From contig NZ_CP107903.1 of NCBI RefSeq assembly GCF_036013955.1, forward strand, positions 4,464,001 to 4,528,000: a stretch of 64,000 nt of DNA, in the 5' to 3' direction. A program made the position numbers and the translations under genes. Under the pieces are notes generated by a model. It saw only the letters and a list, made by a program, of their open reading frames with translations. It was not told the DNA's origin and ran no database searches. Shown piece after piece: positions 17,399 through 28,511 of the stretch (the first letter of the stretch is position 1; the number at the start of each line of letters is the position of its first letter). Origin of the DNA: Streptomyces sp. NBC_00459 (GTDB taxonomy: Bacteria; Actinomycetota; Actinomycetes; Streptomycetales; Streptomycetaceae).

Positions 17399-18339
17399 GC
17401 AGCAATGGGACGGGCAGCATGGCGAACAGTGGGTCGAGCGGCGGGGCGAGTGGCGGGGCCGGTCGCATGGCGATCAACGCGCCGACGAACTCGGCGATGA
17501 CCCGCCGGCTCCGTATCCGGCATGTCACCCGGGTCGCGTACGCGCAGGCCGCGGTCTCCTCGCACAACGAGGTCCGGATGACCCCGCTGACGCTCCCCAA
17601 CCAGACGACGCTGGACGCCCGGGTGACCGTGAACCCGACGACGCCGACCTGGTCGTACTGGGACTACTGGGGCACGCAGGTCACGGGTTTCGACCTGATG
17701 GACCCGCACGCCGATCTCACGATCACCGCCCAGAGCCTGGTGGAGACGGCCCCGCCGGGCCCCCTGGAGCCCGCGCCGAGCTGGGCCGAGGTGGCCGACC
17801 GGACGGCGAACTCCCGGCTGCTGGAGTACGCGACGGCGACGGGCCGGACGACGGTGCCGCCCGAACTGGTGGCACGGGCGCGCGAGGTGGCCGTGGGCCT
17901 CGACCCGCACGAGACGGCGACGGCGGTGTCGTCGCTGGTCGCGGACCGGGTGTCGTACCTGCCCGGCACGACGGGCGTGAACACCTCGGCGGCGGAGGCG
18001 TGGGAGCAGGGCGCGGGCGTCTGCCAGGACATCGCGCATGTGACGATCGCGCTGCTGCGGGGTCTGGGCCTGCCCACCCGCTATGTCTCCGGCTACCTCC
18101 ACCCCGAGCGGGAGGCGGAACTGCACCGCCCGGTGGCCGGCCAGTCCCACGCCTGGGTCGAGTACTGGGCGGGCGACTGGTGCGGCTACGACCCGACGAA
18201 CCGGACGCGCGCCGACGAGTCCCATGTGGTGGTCGGCCGGGGGCGCGACTACGACGACGTGACACCGCACAAGGGCGTGTACCGGGGGGTGGCCGGGGGG
18301 CCGCCGGAGGTGACGGTGGAGTTCACGCGGGTGGCCTGA
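17395..18339 (+). CDS. Transglutaminase-like cysteine protease
   Basis: 314 aa from ATG 17395; the first 34 residues are Ser/Gly/Ala-rich, and MTRRLRIRHVT is an alternative start nearer the family's usual N-terminus. The bacterial transglutaminase N-terminal beta domain (HVTRVAYAQAAVSSHNEVRMTP) precedes the catalytic triad: Cys in GAGVCQDIAHV (about 214), His in QSHAWVEYW (about 253) and Asp in GYDPTNRT (about 267). It likely hydrolyses or transfers amide bonds on the product of the upstream ligase. Final gene of the operon, followed by a strong terminator. Confidence 0.9.
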   Translation: MSSNGTGSMANSGSSGGASGGAGRMAINAPTNSAMTRRLRIRHVTRVAYAQAAVSSHNEVRMTPLTLPNQTTLDARVTVNPTTPTWSYWDYWGTQVTGFDLMDPHADLTITAQSLVETAPPGPLEPAPSWAEVADRTANSRLLEYATATGRTTVPPELVARAREVAVGLDPHETATAVSSLVADRVSYLPGTTGVNTSAAEAWEQGAGVCQDIAHVTIALLRGLGLPTRYVSGYLHPEREAELHRPVAGQSHAWVEYWAGDWCGYDPTNRTRADESHVVVGRGRDYDDVTPHKGVYRGVAGGPPEVTVEFTRVA

Positions 18340-18357
18340 AACGGCCGTATGAGATGT

Positions 18358-18393
18358 GCGCGCCCCGGGGCAGGTCGGTGCCCCGGGGCGCGC
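18358..18393. terminator. Strong bidirectional hairpin terminator
   Basis: A perfect 15-bp stem (GCGCGCCCCGGGGCA and complement) around the 6-base loop ggtcgg, between the rightward transglutaminase operon and the leftward sugar-binding gene ending at 18509. The remainder to 18508 is pyrimidine-rich, with repeated ACTTAC words. Confidence 0.85.
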
Positions 18394-18508
18394 GCCCGTA
18401 CCGGCGGGCGGGGTGCGGCTACGCACACCCACCTACGCCCACTTATGACTACTTACAACTACTTACATACACTTGCACCTGTTTACGGCAACTTTCGGGC
18501 GTTGTCGG

Positions 18509-19672
18509 CTACTTCAGGCCGAGCGCCTCGCACTCGTCCTCAAGCTTCGGGGTGCAGATCTCGGCGAGCTTGTAGATGCCGTCCTCGATGACCGTGCTCT
18601 TGATGTTGGCCTTCGTCAGGGCCACGACGCTCACCAGCTGGGAGGGGACGTCCTTGTTCGTGGGGCTGTCGACCTTGTCCCGGGTGAGGGCGTCGAACTG
18701 GATGTCGCGGCCCTGGATGCGGGCGACGGCCATCTCGGCCGCCGTCTGGGCCTCCTGCGGGTACGACTTGTAGACGCTCATGTACTGCTCGCCGGAGATG
18801 ATCCGCTGCACGGCGGCCAGTTCGGCGTCCTGCCCGGTGATCGGCGGCAGCTTGGTGACGCCCGCGGCCTCCAGGGCGTTGATGATGCCGCCCGCCATGC
18901 CGTCGTTGGCGGAGTAGACGCCGGCGATGTTGTCCTTGCCGATGGCGGCGATGGCCTTCGTCATGTTCGCCTGGGCGTTCTCCGGCTTCCAGTCCTTGGT
19001 GTCGAAGGACTGCGCGATCGTCACCTTGCCGTTCAGCTCGGAGAGGGCGCCCTCCTTGAACTGCGCGGCGTTCGGGTCGGTCACCGACCCGTTCATCATG
19101 ACGATCTTCTTCGACTCGCCGACATCACCGCCGAGCGCCTCCAGGAGGGAACGTCCCTGCACCTCGCCGACGAGTTCGTTGTCGAAGGAGATGTACGCGT
19201 CGATGGGGCCCTCGGCCAGCCTGTCGTACGCGATGACCGGGATCCCGGCGTCCTTGGCCTTCTTGACCTCGCCCGCGATGGCGTGCGCGTCCACGGCGTC
19301 GAGGAGCATGACGTCGACCTTGTCGTCGATCATCTGCTGCATCTGGCGGGCCTGCTTGGCCGCGTCCGCATCGGCGTTGGCGTAATCGACCTTGCCCTGG
19401 CCGCTGGTGAGCGACTCGACCTTGCTCTTGATGATCGGGTAGTCGAACTTGTCGTAACGGGTGTTCGCCGTCTCCGGAAGCAGCAGCCCCACCGTGATGT
19501 CGTTGCCCTTGGCGGGCGTCGCCTCGCCGGCGTCCCCGCCGGCGTCGAGGGTGCCGCAGCCCGCGGCAAGGGAGACCGCGACGGCGGTGGCGGCCACGGC
19601 GGTGGCGGAACGACGCAAACGAGCCACACGACTCATGTGAATCGGACGAGCCGGACGAGTCAGACGAAACAT
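18509..19672 (-). CDS. Sugar ABC transporter substrate-binding lipoprotein (orphan)
   Basis: 387 aa if started at ATG 19672 (MFRLTRPARPIHMSR); ATG 19636 would give 375 aa with a compact lipoprotein signal. The signal peptide ends SLAAGC, a lipobox, so the mature protein is lipid-anchored outside the membrane. The type-1 periplasmic binding fold is evident: ITVGLLLPE, two-lobed repeats, DVMLLDAVDAHAI, GIPVIAYDR and GVYSANDGMAGGI. It resembles xylose/ribose-type (XylF-like) binding proteins. No permease or ATPase lies next to it, so its partners must be elsewhere. Confidence 0.85.
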   Translation of the reverse strand: MFRLTRPARPIHMSRVARLRRSATAVAATAVAVSLAAGCGTLDAGGDAGEATPAKGNDITVGLLLPETANTRYDKFDYPIIKSKVESLTSGQGKVDYANADADAAKQARQMQQMIDDKVDVMLLDAVDAHAIAGEVKKAKDAGIPVIAYDRLAEGPIDAYISFDNELVGEVQGRSLLEALGGDVGESKKIVMMNGSVTDPNAAQFKEGALSELNGKVTIAQSFDTKDWKPENAQANMTKAIAAIGKDNIAGVYSANDGMAGGIINALEAAGVTKLPPITGQDAELAAVQRIISGEQYMSVYKSYPQEAQTAAEMAVARIQGRDIQFDALTRDKVDSPTNKDVPSQLVSVVALTKANIKSTVIEDGIYKLAEICTPKLEDECEALGLK

Positions 19673-19902
19673 TCGGGTGCTCACTTCAGGTGCTTTCCGG
19701 ACGTGGACGCAGCAGTGCGGCCCATGTGTCTGAAAAGACAACGCGGGCGAGCCCACAGGCGTCAAGCGGAACTACTCATCCGGAGTGCAACGTCACACTC
19801 CGTCGCCAGCGTGAAGAAGTGGCGGAAGCCTGCACAAAAGGCCTTCGCACAGCCTCCATGAAGTGCCCGGCCAGAGTGCGAACAGACCCATCCAAGATCC
19901 GT

Positions 19903-19928
19903 ACAACCAAGCGCATACCTCACGAGTC
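19903..19928 (+). promoter_or_regulatory. ECF-like promoter A (ACAACC-N17-GTC)
   Basis: ACAACC (19903-19908), 17 bases, GTCCTG (from 19926), 104 bases upstream of the first PA14-FN3 start. The same spacing recurs at 22097, 32123 and 35066. AAC-type -35 and GTC-type -10 elements are typical of ECF sigma factors. The rest of 19673-20032 shows no gene. Confidence 0.55.
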
Positions 19929-20032
19929 CTGATCATCGACGGCTCGATTCCGCCGTTCTCGACGAACGCGCATGGATACGACGCCTGGATACGACGACGG
20001 ATGCCAAGGACGCCAAGGATGCGAAGGACCGA

Positions 20033-22048
20033 ATGATCTCAGCCAGTCGCACGACGGCCGCGGGGACCGCGAGGGCCACCGCCGCGACCGCTGTCGTGCT
20101 CGCCACCGCCGGCGGCCTGCTCACCGCTGTCGCCGCCACACCCGCCTCGGCGGCCACGGTGACGTGCGCCTCTCCCACCTACAAGCGTCAGATCTTCGCG
20201 AACACCACCTTCTCCGGCACCCCGAGGAAGACGGACTGCGATGCCGCCATCGCCGAGAACTGGGGCGCCAAGGCCCCCGCCACCGGCCTCCCGAAGGACA
20301 ACTTCGGCGTCCGCTGGACCGTGACGCGCGACTTCGGCTCGGGCGGCCCCTTCGCCCTCACCGCCGCCGCACAGGACGGCATCCGCGTCTACATGGACGG
20401 CGTCCGCAAGATCGACCTGTGGAAGAACGTCACCGCGACCCGCACCAAGACGGTCAACGTCACGATCCCGTCCGGCACACACACCCTGCGCGTCGACTAC
20501 GCCGCCTGGACGGGCAACGCGAACGTCAACTTCACCTACCCGCCCCGCACTTCGGCAAGCGTCGACAAGGTCAAGCCACTCGCCCCGACAGGTCCCACCG
20601 TCACGTACGACACAACAACGGGCAAGGCCAAGCTCACCTGGGCGAAGAACAAGGAGCTGGACCTCTCCGGCTACCGCATCTACCGCCGCCTGAACGGGAG
20701 TTCGTTCGGCAGCACCCCCCTCGCCACGACCACCGCCACCACGTACACGGACTCGGCCGTCCCGAACACCGGTGAGACGTACGCCTACGAGATACGCGCG
20801 TACGACAAGGCAGGCAACCAGTCCGCCGGCAGTGCCGACGTGACCGCGACGACCGTCGACAAGACGCCGCCGGTGCAGGTCACCGGGGTCAAGGTGACCG
20901 TGACGGCGTCCAACCTCCGCCTCGACTGGAACCCCGTCCCCGACGCGTTCTCCTACAGCCTCTACCGGGCGAGCGCGCCGCAGGGCCCGTACACCCGGAT
21001 CAACTGGGCGATCGGCGACACCTTCATCTACGACAACACGGGCGACATCAAGCAGCGCGCGTACTACCGGGTCACGGCCGTCGACAAGTACGACAACGAG
21101 TCCGTCCCCTCCGCGACCGTCGACCCCGGCGTGCCGGACACCACCGCGCCCGACCAGGTCACGGGCCTGACGGCACAGGGCACGACAGCGGGCAACGCGG
21201 TCCGCTGGCAGGCGTCCTCGGCCGACGTGGAGCGGTACCAGGTGTGGACGTCCACCGCGGGCCAGGCCGACCCCGACGGCCCGGACATCGCCCTCGACAC
21301 CTCCTTCAACGACCAGGTGGCGGAGCCCGGCGTCCCCGTCACCTACACGATCCAGGCGGTCGACGCGTACGGGAACATCTCCCCGGTGTCGGAGACGGTG
21401 ACCGCGACCCGCCCCGCGCCCGGTGAATCGGCGGTGCCGACGAACCTGTCGGGCACGCTCCACGACAGCGACACCGAACTCGACTGGGACTACCCGACGG
21501 ACAACGCCCCCTCCGACTACCGGGTCTACCGCCGCACGGGTACGAACGACGCCTGGACGCGGATCAGCGAGGGCGACGACCACTGGACGCGGTACAGCCG
21601 GAACGGGCTGACGTTCGTCCGCTACGCCGACACCGCCGCCCCGATCGGCCGCGCCTCGTACTACCTGGTCGCCCTCGACCAGCACGGCGACGAGTCGACC
21701 CCCACGGGGATCGTCACGGTGACCCGGGGAACCCCGGCCACCGCCACCGCGCCCGCTCCGCCGACGATGGCCCTGTCCGCCCCGTACACGGAATGCACGG
21801 CCAACGACTGCGTGGCGCACGGCGGTTCGAACACTCCCCTCACCATGACCCTGACTCCGGACCCGGACCGGCTGATCTGGGGCTACGAGTACAGGTTCAC
21901 CGGCGACAGCGGCTACACGAGAACCCCGGACGCGACCATCACCTGGACACCCCCGGCTTCCGGCACGTACACCTTCGAGGTGCGTGCGGTGGACTACTAC
22001 GGGGACCGGACGGGCGCGGCGGCCACGATCCTGTTCAAGGTCGGCTGA
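20033..22048 (+). CDS. Secreted PA14-like/fibronectin type III repeat protein, copy 1
   Basis: 671 aa from ATG 20033 with GAAGGA upstream. Residues 1-41 are a long signal peptide (ending PASAA). A PA14-like domain follows (about 45-178: NWGAKAP, DNFGVRWT, DGIRVYMDG, DLWKNV, HTLRVDYAAW), a carbohydrate-binding or protein-interaction fold. Then come about four FN3 domains (about 180-470), each with WN/TW and YRxYR-type strands, and a last domain of about 100 residues with C-x4-C. No catalytic domain is visible. Likely extracellular adhesion or polysaccharide binding. It is 72% or more identical by eye to copy 2 over the first 270 residues. Confidence 0.85.
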   Translation: MISASRTTAAGTARATAATAVVLATAGGLLTAVAATPASAATVTCASPTYKRQIFANTTFSGTPRKTDCDAAIAENWGAKAPATGLPKDNFGVRWTVTRDFGSGGPFALTAAAQDGIRVYMDGVRKIDLWKNVTATRTKTVNVTIPSGTHTLRVDYAAWTGNANVNFTYPPRTSASVDKVKPLAPTGPTVTYDTTTGKAKLTWAKNKELDLSGYRIYRRLNGSSFGSTPLATTTATTYTDSAVPNTGETYAYEIRAYDKAGNQSAGSADVTATTVDKTPPVQVTGVKVTVTASNLRLDWNPVPDAFSYSLYRASAPQGPYTRINWAIGDTFIYDNTGDIKQRAYYRVTAVDKYDNESVPSATVDPGVPDTTAPDQVTGLTAQGTTAGNAVRWQASSADVERYQVWTSTAGQADPDGPDIALDTSFNDQVAEPGVPVTYTIQAVDAYGNISPVSETVTATRPAPGESAVPTNLSGTLHDSDTELDWDYPTDNAPSDYRVYRRTGTNDAWTRISEGDDHWTRYSRNGLTFVRYADTAAPIGRASYYLVALDQHGDESTPTGIVTVTRGTPATATAPAPPTMALSAPYTECTANDCVAHGGSNTPLTMTLTPDPDRLIWGYEYRFTGDSGYTRTPDATITWTPPASGTYTFEVRAVDYYGDRTGAAATILFKVG

Positions 22049-22096
22049 GCCCCACCTGCCCCTCTCTTACCTTTCGAACAAAATCACACCAGCCGT

Positions 22097-22122
22097 ACAA
22101 CCAATTCACACCTTCGCCGGTC
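22097..22122 (+). promoter_or_regulatory. ECF-like promoter B (ACAACC-N17-GTC)
   Basis: ACAACC (22097-22102), 17 bases, GTCCTGATC (from 22120), 56 bases upstream of the second PA14-FN3 start. The flanks CCGTACAACCAA and GTCCTGATC match promoter A, so this region was duplicated with the gene. Confidence 0.55.
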
Positions 22123-22163
22123 CTGATCGTCAACGGCCCACTTCTCGTCGTTGACGATCAGGA
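22121..22163. promoter_or_regulatory. 15-bp perfect inverted repeat at the promoter/leader of copy 2
   Basis: TCCTGATCGTCAACG (22121-22135) pairs perfectly with CGTTGACGATCAGGA (22149-22163) across 13 bases. The left arm overlaps the putative -10 GTC; the right arm ends 15 bases before the start codon. Copy 1 keeps a diverged left arm only. It may be an operator or a 5'-UTR hairpin. Confidence 0.6.
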
Positions 22164-22177
22164 CTCGAAGGACCGCT

Positions 22178-23896
22178 TTGAACCCAGCCAGACGCACGAC
22201 GCAGGCAGCCACCACCGCCCTCGTGCTCGCCACCGCCGGCGCCCTGCTCAGCACCGCAGCCCCGGCCGCCTCCGCCGCTACGACGTGTGTCTCTCCCGTC
22301 TACAAACGGCAGTTCTTCGCGAACACCACCTTCTCCGGCACCCCGAAGAAGACCGACTGCGATGCCGCCGTCGCCGAGAACTGGGGCGCGAATGCCCCGG
22401 CCGCCGGCCTCCCGAAGGACAACTTCGGGGTGCGATGGACTGTGACGCGGGACTTCGGGTCCGGCGGGCCGTTCGCGTTCACGGTCGCCACGCAGGACGG
22501 CATCCGCGTCTACCTCGACGGCACGGTCAAGGTCAACCTCTGGAAGAACGTCACGACGACCCAGAAGCAGACCGCCAACCTCACCATCCCGTCCGGCAAA
22601 CACACCCTGCGCATCGACTACGCAGCCTGGACAGGCAACGCGAACGTCAACTTCACCTACACGCCCCGCACTTCGGCGACCGTGGACAAGGTCAAGCCCC
22701 TCACCCCGACGGCACCCACCGTCACGTACGACAAGACAACAGGCAAGGCCAATCTCACCTGGGCGAAGAACCAGGAGATGGACCTCGCGGGATACCGCAT
22801 CTACCGCCGCTTGAACGGAAGTACGTTCCCCACCAAGCCCCTCGCGACGACCACCGCCACCACGTACACCGACACCAGCCTCCCGGTGACCGGCGCCGAC
22901 ACCTACTACTACGAGCTCCGCGCGTACGACAAAGCAGGCAACGAGTCCGCCGGTACGGCCGAGAAGCCCGTCACCACCGTCGACCGCACCGCCCCCGCCG
23001 CGCCCACCGGGCTGGAGACCGCTCTCTCGTTGTCCGGGATCTGGATCGAATGGACCGCGGTCACGGGTGCGTCGTCCTACCGCGTGTACCGGGCGCCGAG
23101 CGGAAGCAGCTCGTACGTCAGCATCGGGAACATGACCACGGCCTCGTATCTGGACACCTCGGCGGTCGAGGAGAGCACCTACACCTATCAGGTGACCGCC
23201 CTCGACACGGCCGGCAACGAGTCCGCCCGCTCCGCCGCCGTCAAGGCCACCCGCCCGGACGCCACCGCTCCGCCCGCGGTGACCGGGCTGAAGGTCACGC
23301 CGACCGAGTACGGCTTCTCGCTGACCTGGGATCCGAACCCGGCGCCCGACCTCGGGCGGTACCTCGTCTACCGGGGTGAACTCCGGGGCGGCGACGAGGA
23401 GAAGGTCTGCTCCGTGCACGAGGTGGAGTGGCTGTCCGCCGACACTACGTCGTACGAGTACGCGACTCTGCCCGACGGCGAGGAGGCCTGCCTCTTCGTG
23501 GACGCGTACGACGACAACTGGTGGTCCGCCTGGAGGATGACCGGCGACGCCGACATCGTGGTGGCGACCGAGCTCGACGTGACGCCGAGCGTTGCCACCC
23601 CGGAGGGCTCCCCGCTCGAACTGGACGCATCCGGAGCGGAGAGCGACGAGGGCAACCACCTCGACTGGAACTGGAGCTCCGTTTCCCAGGTGACGACAGG
23701 CTTCCGCGTCTACCGCTGGAACCCCGCCGCCGGGACGTACGAGAAGATCGCCGACCTCGGCTCCGACGTCACCGACTACTACGACACCGGCGCCCGGCGC
23801 GGCACCACGTCCTTCTACTGGGTGACCACCCTGGCCGCGGACGGCACCGAGTCCGTGCCGGCGGGCGACTGGGCGGCCACCGCGCCCGCGAACTGA
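22178..23896 (+). CDS. Secreted PA14-like/fibronectin type III repeat protein, copy 2
   Basis: 572 aa. I place the start at TTG 22178 (LNPARRTTQAATTALV) because AAGGACCGct-TTG aligns exactly with AAGGACCGa-ATG of copy 1; a TTG at 22151 would add nine residues. It has a signal peptide (to about residue 35), a PA14-like domain (NWGANAP, DNFGVRWT, DGIRVYLDG) and about four FN3 domains. It is shorter than copy 1, lacks copy 1's last domain, and diverges after about residue 270. A 16-bp terminator follows. Tandem paralogue, probably the same surface-binding role. Confidence 0.85.
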   Translation: MNPARRTTQAATTALVLATAGALLSTAAPAASAATTCVSPVYKRQFFANTTFSGTPKKTDCDAAVAENWGANAPAAGLPKDNFGVRWTVTRDFGSGGPFAFTVATQDGIRVYLDGTVKVNLWKNVTTTQKQTANLTIPSGKHTLRIDYAAWTGNANVNFTYTPRTSATVDKVKPLTPTAPTVTYDKTTGKANLTWAKNQEMDLAGYRIYRRLNGSTFPTKPLATTTATTYTDTSLPVTGADTYYYELRAYDKAGNESAGTAEKPVTTVDRTAPAAPTGLETALSLSGIWIEWTAVTGASSYRVYRAPSGSSSYVSIGNMTTASYLDTSAVEESTYTYQVTALDTAGNESARSAAVKATRPDATAPPAVTGLKVTPTEYGFSLTWDPNPAPDLGRYLVYRGELRGGDEEKVCSVHEVEWLSADTTSYEYATLPDGEEACLFVDAYDDNWWSAWRMTGDADIVVATELDVTPSVATPEGSPLELDASGAESDEGNHLDWNWSSVSQVTTGFRVYRWNPAAGTYEKIADLGSDVTDYYDTGARRGTTSFYWVTTLAADGTESVPAGDWAATAPAN

Positions 23897-23908
23897 CCGC
23901 ACACGCAC

Positions 23909-23947
23909 GAAGGGGGCCGGGAGGCAGCTCACCTCCCGGCCCCCTTC
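23909..23947 (+). terminator. Strong hairpin terminator after the PA14-FN3 pair
   Basis: GAAGGGGGCCGGGAGG, 7-base loop, and its exact complement: a 16-bp perfect stem 12 bases after the stop. From 23948 to 24224 I see no gene. Confidence 0.85.
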
Positions 23948-24224
23948 CACGTTCGACGACGCTCCTCAGCCGCGCTTCGGCCCCGTGATCGCCTCACCGA
24001 CGACGAAGCCCGCAGTGGGTCGACTTCCTTGCGGCGATGAAGGACGGAGACCTCCCCTCCCTCTGAACTCTCCGCCACCTTCTCCTGTGGGCGGGCTCCC
24101 CTGTGGCGCCTGTGTGGCCCTGGCTCCCCAGCCCGAGTAGGGCCCGGAGTACAGCGAAGGGCCCGCAAGCCGACAACCCAATCCGTCGACTTGCGGACCC
24201 CTCAAGCGTGTTGAGCTCGCCTGC

Positions 24225-24683
24225 TTACTTCTCCGGCGCCCGCTTCGGCCGCCAAACCACCAACGCACTGGTCTGCTGCACTTCCTGATACGGCACCAAG
24301 TCCCGCCGATACGAGGCATGCACCGCCGCCTCCCGCTGCTGCATCGCAGCCGCGGCCCCGTCCAGCGCGGACTCCATCTCCGCCACCCGTGACTGCAGAG
24401 CAGCCACCTGGTTCTCCAGCTCGATGATCCGCTTGATGCCGGCCAGGTTGATGCCCTCGTCCTGCGACAACGCCTGCACCGTGCGGAGCAGTTCGATGTC
24501 GCGGGCCGAGTAGCGGCGGCCCCGGCCGGCGGTGCGGTCGGGGGAGACCAGGCCCAGGCGGTCGTACTGGCGCAGGGTCTGCGGGTGCAGGCCCGAGAGC
24601 TGGGCCGCCACCGAGATGACGTAGACCGGGGTCTCCTGCGTCAGTTCATACGGATTGCGTCGACGACCGTCCATCTCGGTCAA
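24225..24683 (-). CDS. hspR: MerR-family heat-shock repressor HspR
   Basis: 152 aa; ATG 24683 overlaps the dnaJ stop (ATGA); MDGRRRNPYEL nine bases on is an alternative start. MerR-type winged HTH: YVISVAAQLSGLHPQTLRQYD, then RGRRYSARDIELLRTVQ; then a coiled coil with regular Leu/Val spacing (about 75-110, LENQVAALQSRVAEME). HspR binds HAIR repeats and, with DnaK as co-repressor, represses the dnaK operon and clpB (established in Streptomyces). It is the last gene of dnaK-grpE-dnaJ-hspR and so represses itself. Confidence 0.96.
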   Translation of the reverse strand: MTEMDGRRRNPYELTQETPVYVISVAAQLSGLHPQTLRQYDRLGLVSPDRTAGRGRRYSARDIELLRTVQALSQDEGINLAGIKRIIELENQVAALQSRVAEMESALDGAAAAMQQREAAVHASYRRDLVPYQEVQQTSALVVWRPKRAPEK

Positions 24684-25867
24684 GCTCCCTTCGCTGCCTC
24701 GAACAGCTCCGCCCGCGGATCCTCGTCCACGGTCGCCTCGCGATACGCCTCCAGTGCGTCACGAGCCTTCCCCGTCAGCTCCGTCGGGACACTCACCTCG
24801 ACGGTGACCAGCAGATCGCCCCGGGTGCCGTCCTTGCGGACCGCGCCCTTGCCCCGCGCGCGCATCGTGCGCCCGTTGGGCGTGCCCGGGGGCAGCTTCA
24901 GGGTGACCGGCGGGCCGCCCAGGGTCGGGACCCTGACCTCACCGCCGAGTGCGGCCTCGGCGAACGTCACCGGAACCGTCACCGTCAGGTTGTCCTCCCT
25001 GCGGCCGAACACCGGGTGGGTGTCGACATGGACGGTGACGTAGAGGTCGCCCGCAGGGCCACCTCGCTCGCCGGGCGCTCCCTTGCCGCGCAGGCGGATG
25101 CGCTGGTTGTCCGCCACCCCGGCCGGGATGCGCACCTGCATCGTCCGGGAGGACTTGGCGCGCCCGGAGCCGCTGCACACCAGGCAGGCGTGCTCCGCGA
25201 TCAGGCCCCGGCCCTTGCAGTCCGGACAGGGGTCCGTGAGCGAGAAGCCGCCGCCCGAGCCGCGAGCCACCTGGCCGGTACCGACACACGTCGGGCACAC
25301 GCGCGGTGTGCCGTTCTTGTCGCCGGTGCCCGAGCACGCCTTGCACGGCGACTGGGACGTCATGCGCAACGGGACCGTCGCGCCGTCCACCGCCTCCGTG
25401 AAGCTGAGCGTGACCTCGGTGTCGATGTCCTGGCCGCGCCTGGGCTGCGTACGGGTGGTCCCGCCGCTCCGGTTGAACAGGCCGCCGAAGACGTCTCCGA
25501 TGCCGCCGCCGAAGCCGCCCGCGCCGGAACCGCCGGCGCCCCCGCCCTGGGCGCCGCCTCCGAAGAGGTCACCCAGGTCGAAGTTGAAGGAGCCCCCGCC
25601 CGCTCCGGGGCCGGGGCGGAAGCCACCGTTGCCGAAGAGGGCACGGGCCTCGTCGTACTCCTTGCGCTTCTTGGGGTCGCCGAGGATGTCGTTCGCCTCG
25701 GAGATCTCCTTGAAGCGCTCCTCGGCCTTGGCGTTGCCCTTGTTGGCGTCCGGGTGGAACTCACGGGCGAGTTTCCGGTACGCCTTCTTGATCTCGGCCT
25801 CGGTGGCGTCCTTGGGGACGCCGAGGACCTTGTAGAAGTCCTTCTCGATGAAGTCCTTGGTGCTCAT
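24680..25867 (-). CDS. dnaJ: Co-chaperone DnaJ
   Basis: 395 aa, full length. J domain (1-75) with the HPD motif in EFHPDANKG, Gly/Phe-rich region (about 80-140), a zinc domain with four CxxCxGxG-type repeats (CKACSGTG, CPTCVGTG, CPDCKGRG, CLVCSGSG) and the C-terminal substrate-binding domains. It stimulates DnaK ATPase and delivers unfolded clients. ATG 25867 follows GGGAGGGACG. It lies 36 bases after grpE and overlaps hspR by 4 bases. The operon position and the MSTKDFIEKDFYKVLGV opening mark it as the HspR-controlled DnaJ. Confidence 0.97.
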   Translation of the reverse strand: MSTKDFIEKDFYKVLGVPKDATEAEIKKAYRKLAREFHPDANKGNAKAEERFKEISEANDILGDPKKRKEYDEARALFGNGGFRPGPGAGGGSFNFDLGDLFGGGAQGGGAGGSGAGGFGGGIGDVFGGLFNRSGGTTRTQPRRGQDIDTEVTLSFTEAVDGATVPLRMTSQSPCKACSGTGDKNGTPRVCPTCVGTGQVARGSGGGFSLTDPCPDCKGRGLIAEHACLVCSGSGRAKSSRTMQVRIPAGVADNQRIRLRGKGAPGERGGPAGDLYVTVHVDTHPVFGRREDNLTVTVPVTFAEAALGGEVRVPTLGGPPVTLKLPPGTPNGRTMRARGKGAVRKDGTRGDLLVTVEVSVPTELTGKARDALEAYREATVDEDPRAELFEAAKGA

Positions 25868-25903
25868 CCCCGACGTCCCTCCCTTCCTGCGTCAATGCTC
25901 ACG

Positions 25904-28425
<2,522 letters not shown>

Positions 28426-28436
28426 TTAAGCAATGA

Positions 28437-28457
28437 CTTGAGTGGAACAGGCTCAAG
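28437..28457. promoter_or_regulatory. HAIR operator 1 for HspR at the dnaK promoter
   Basis: CTTGAGT-N7-GCTCAAG: one mismatch to CTTGAGT-N7-ACTCAAG, 35 bases upstream of dnaK. Confidence 0.88.
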
Positions 28458-28488
28458 TGTGCATCACTCCTGCCGCGTGGTCAACAGA

Positions 28489-28509
28489 GCTGAGTCGACC
28501 ACACTCAAC
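28489..28509. promoter_or_regulatory. HAIR operator 2 for HspR at the dnaK promoter
   Basis: GCTGAGT-N7-ACTCAAC: a weaker match (three differences) with the correct N7 spacing, 32 bases beyond HAIR 1. Multiple HAIR sites at dnaK are known in Streptomyces. It ends 3 bases from the stop of the next gene. Confidence 0.65.
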
Positions 28510-28511
28510 TC

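Noticed and set aside
18509-19672. A complete sugar ABC transporter operon
   Set aside because: Only the binding lipoprotein is present; neighbours on both sides are unrelated and separated by a terminator or a divergent promoter.
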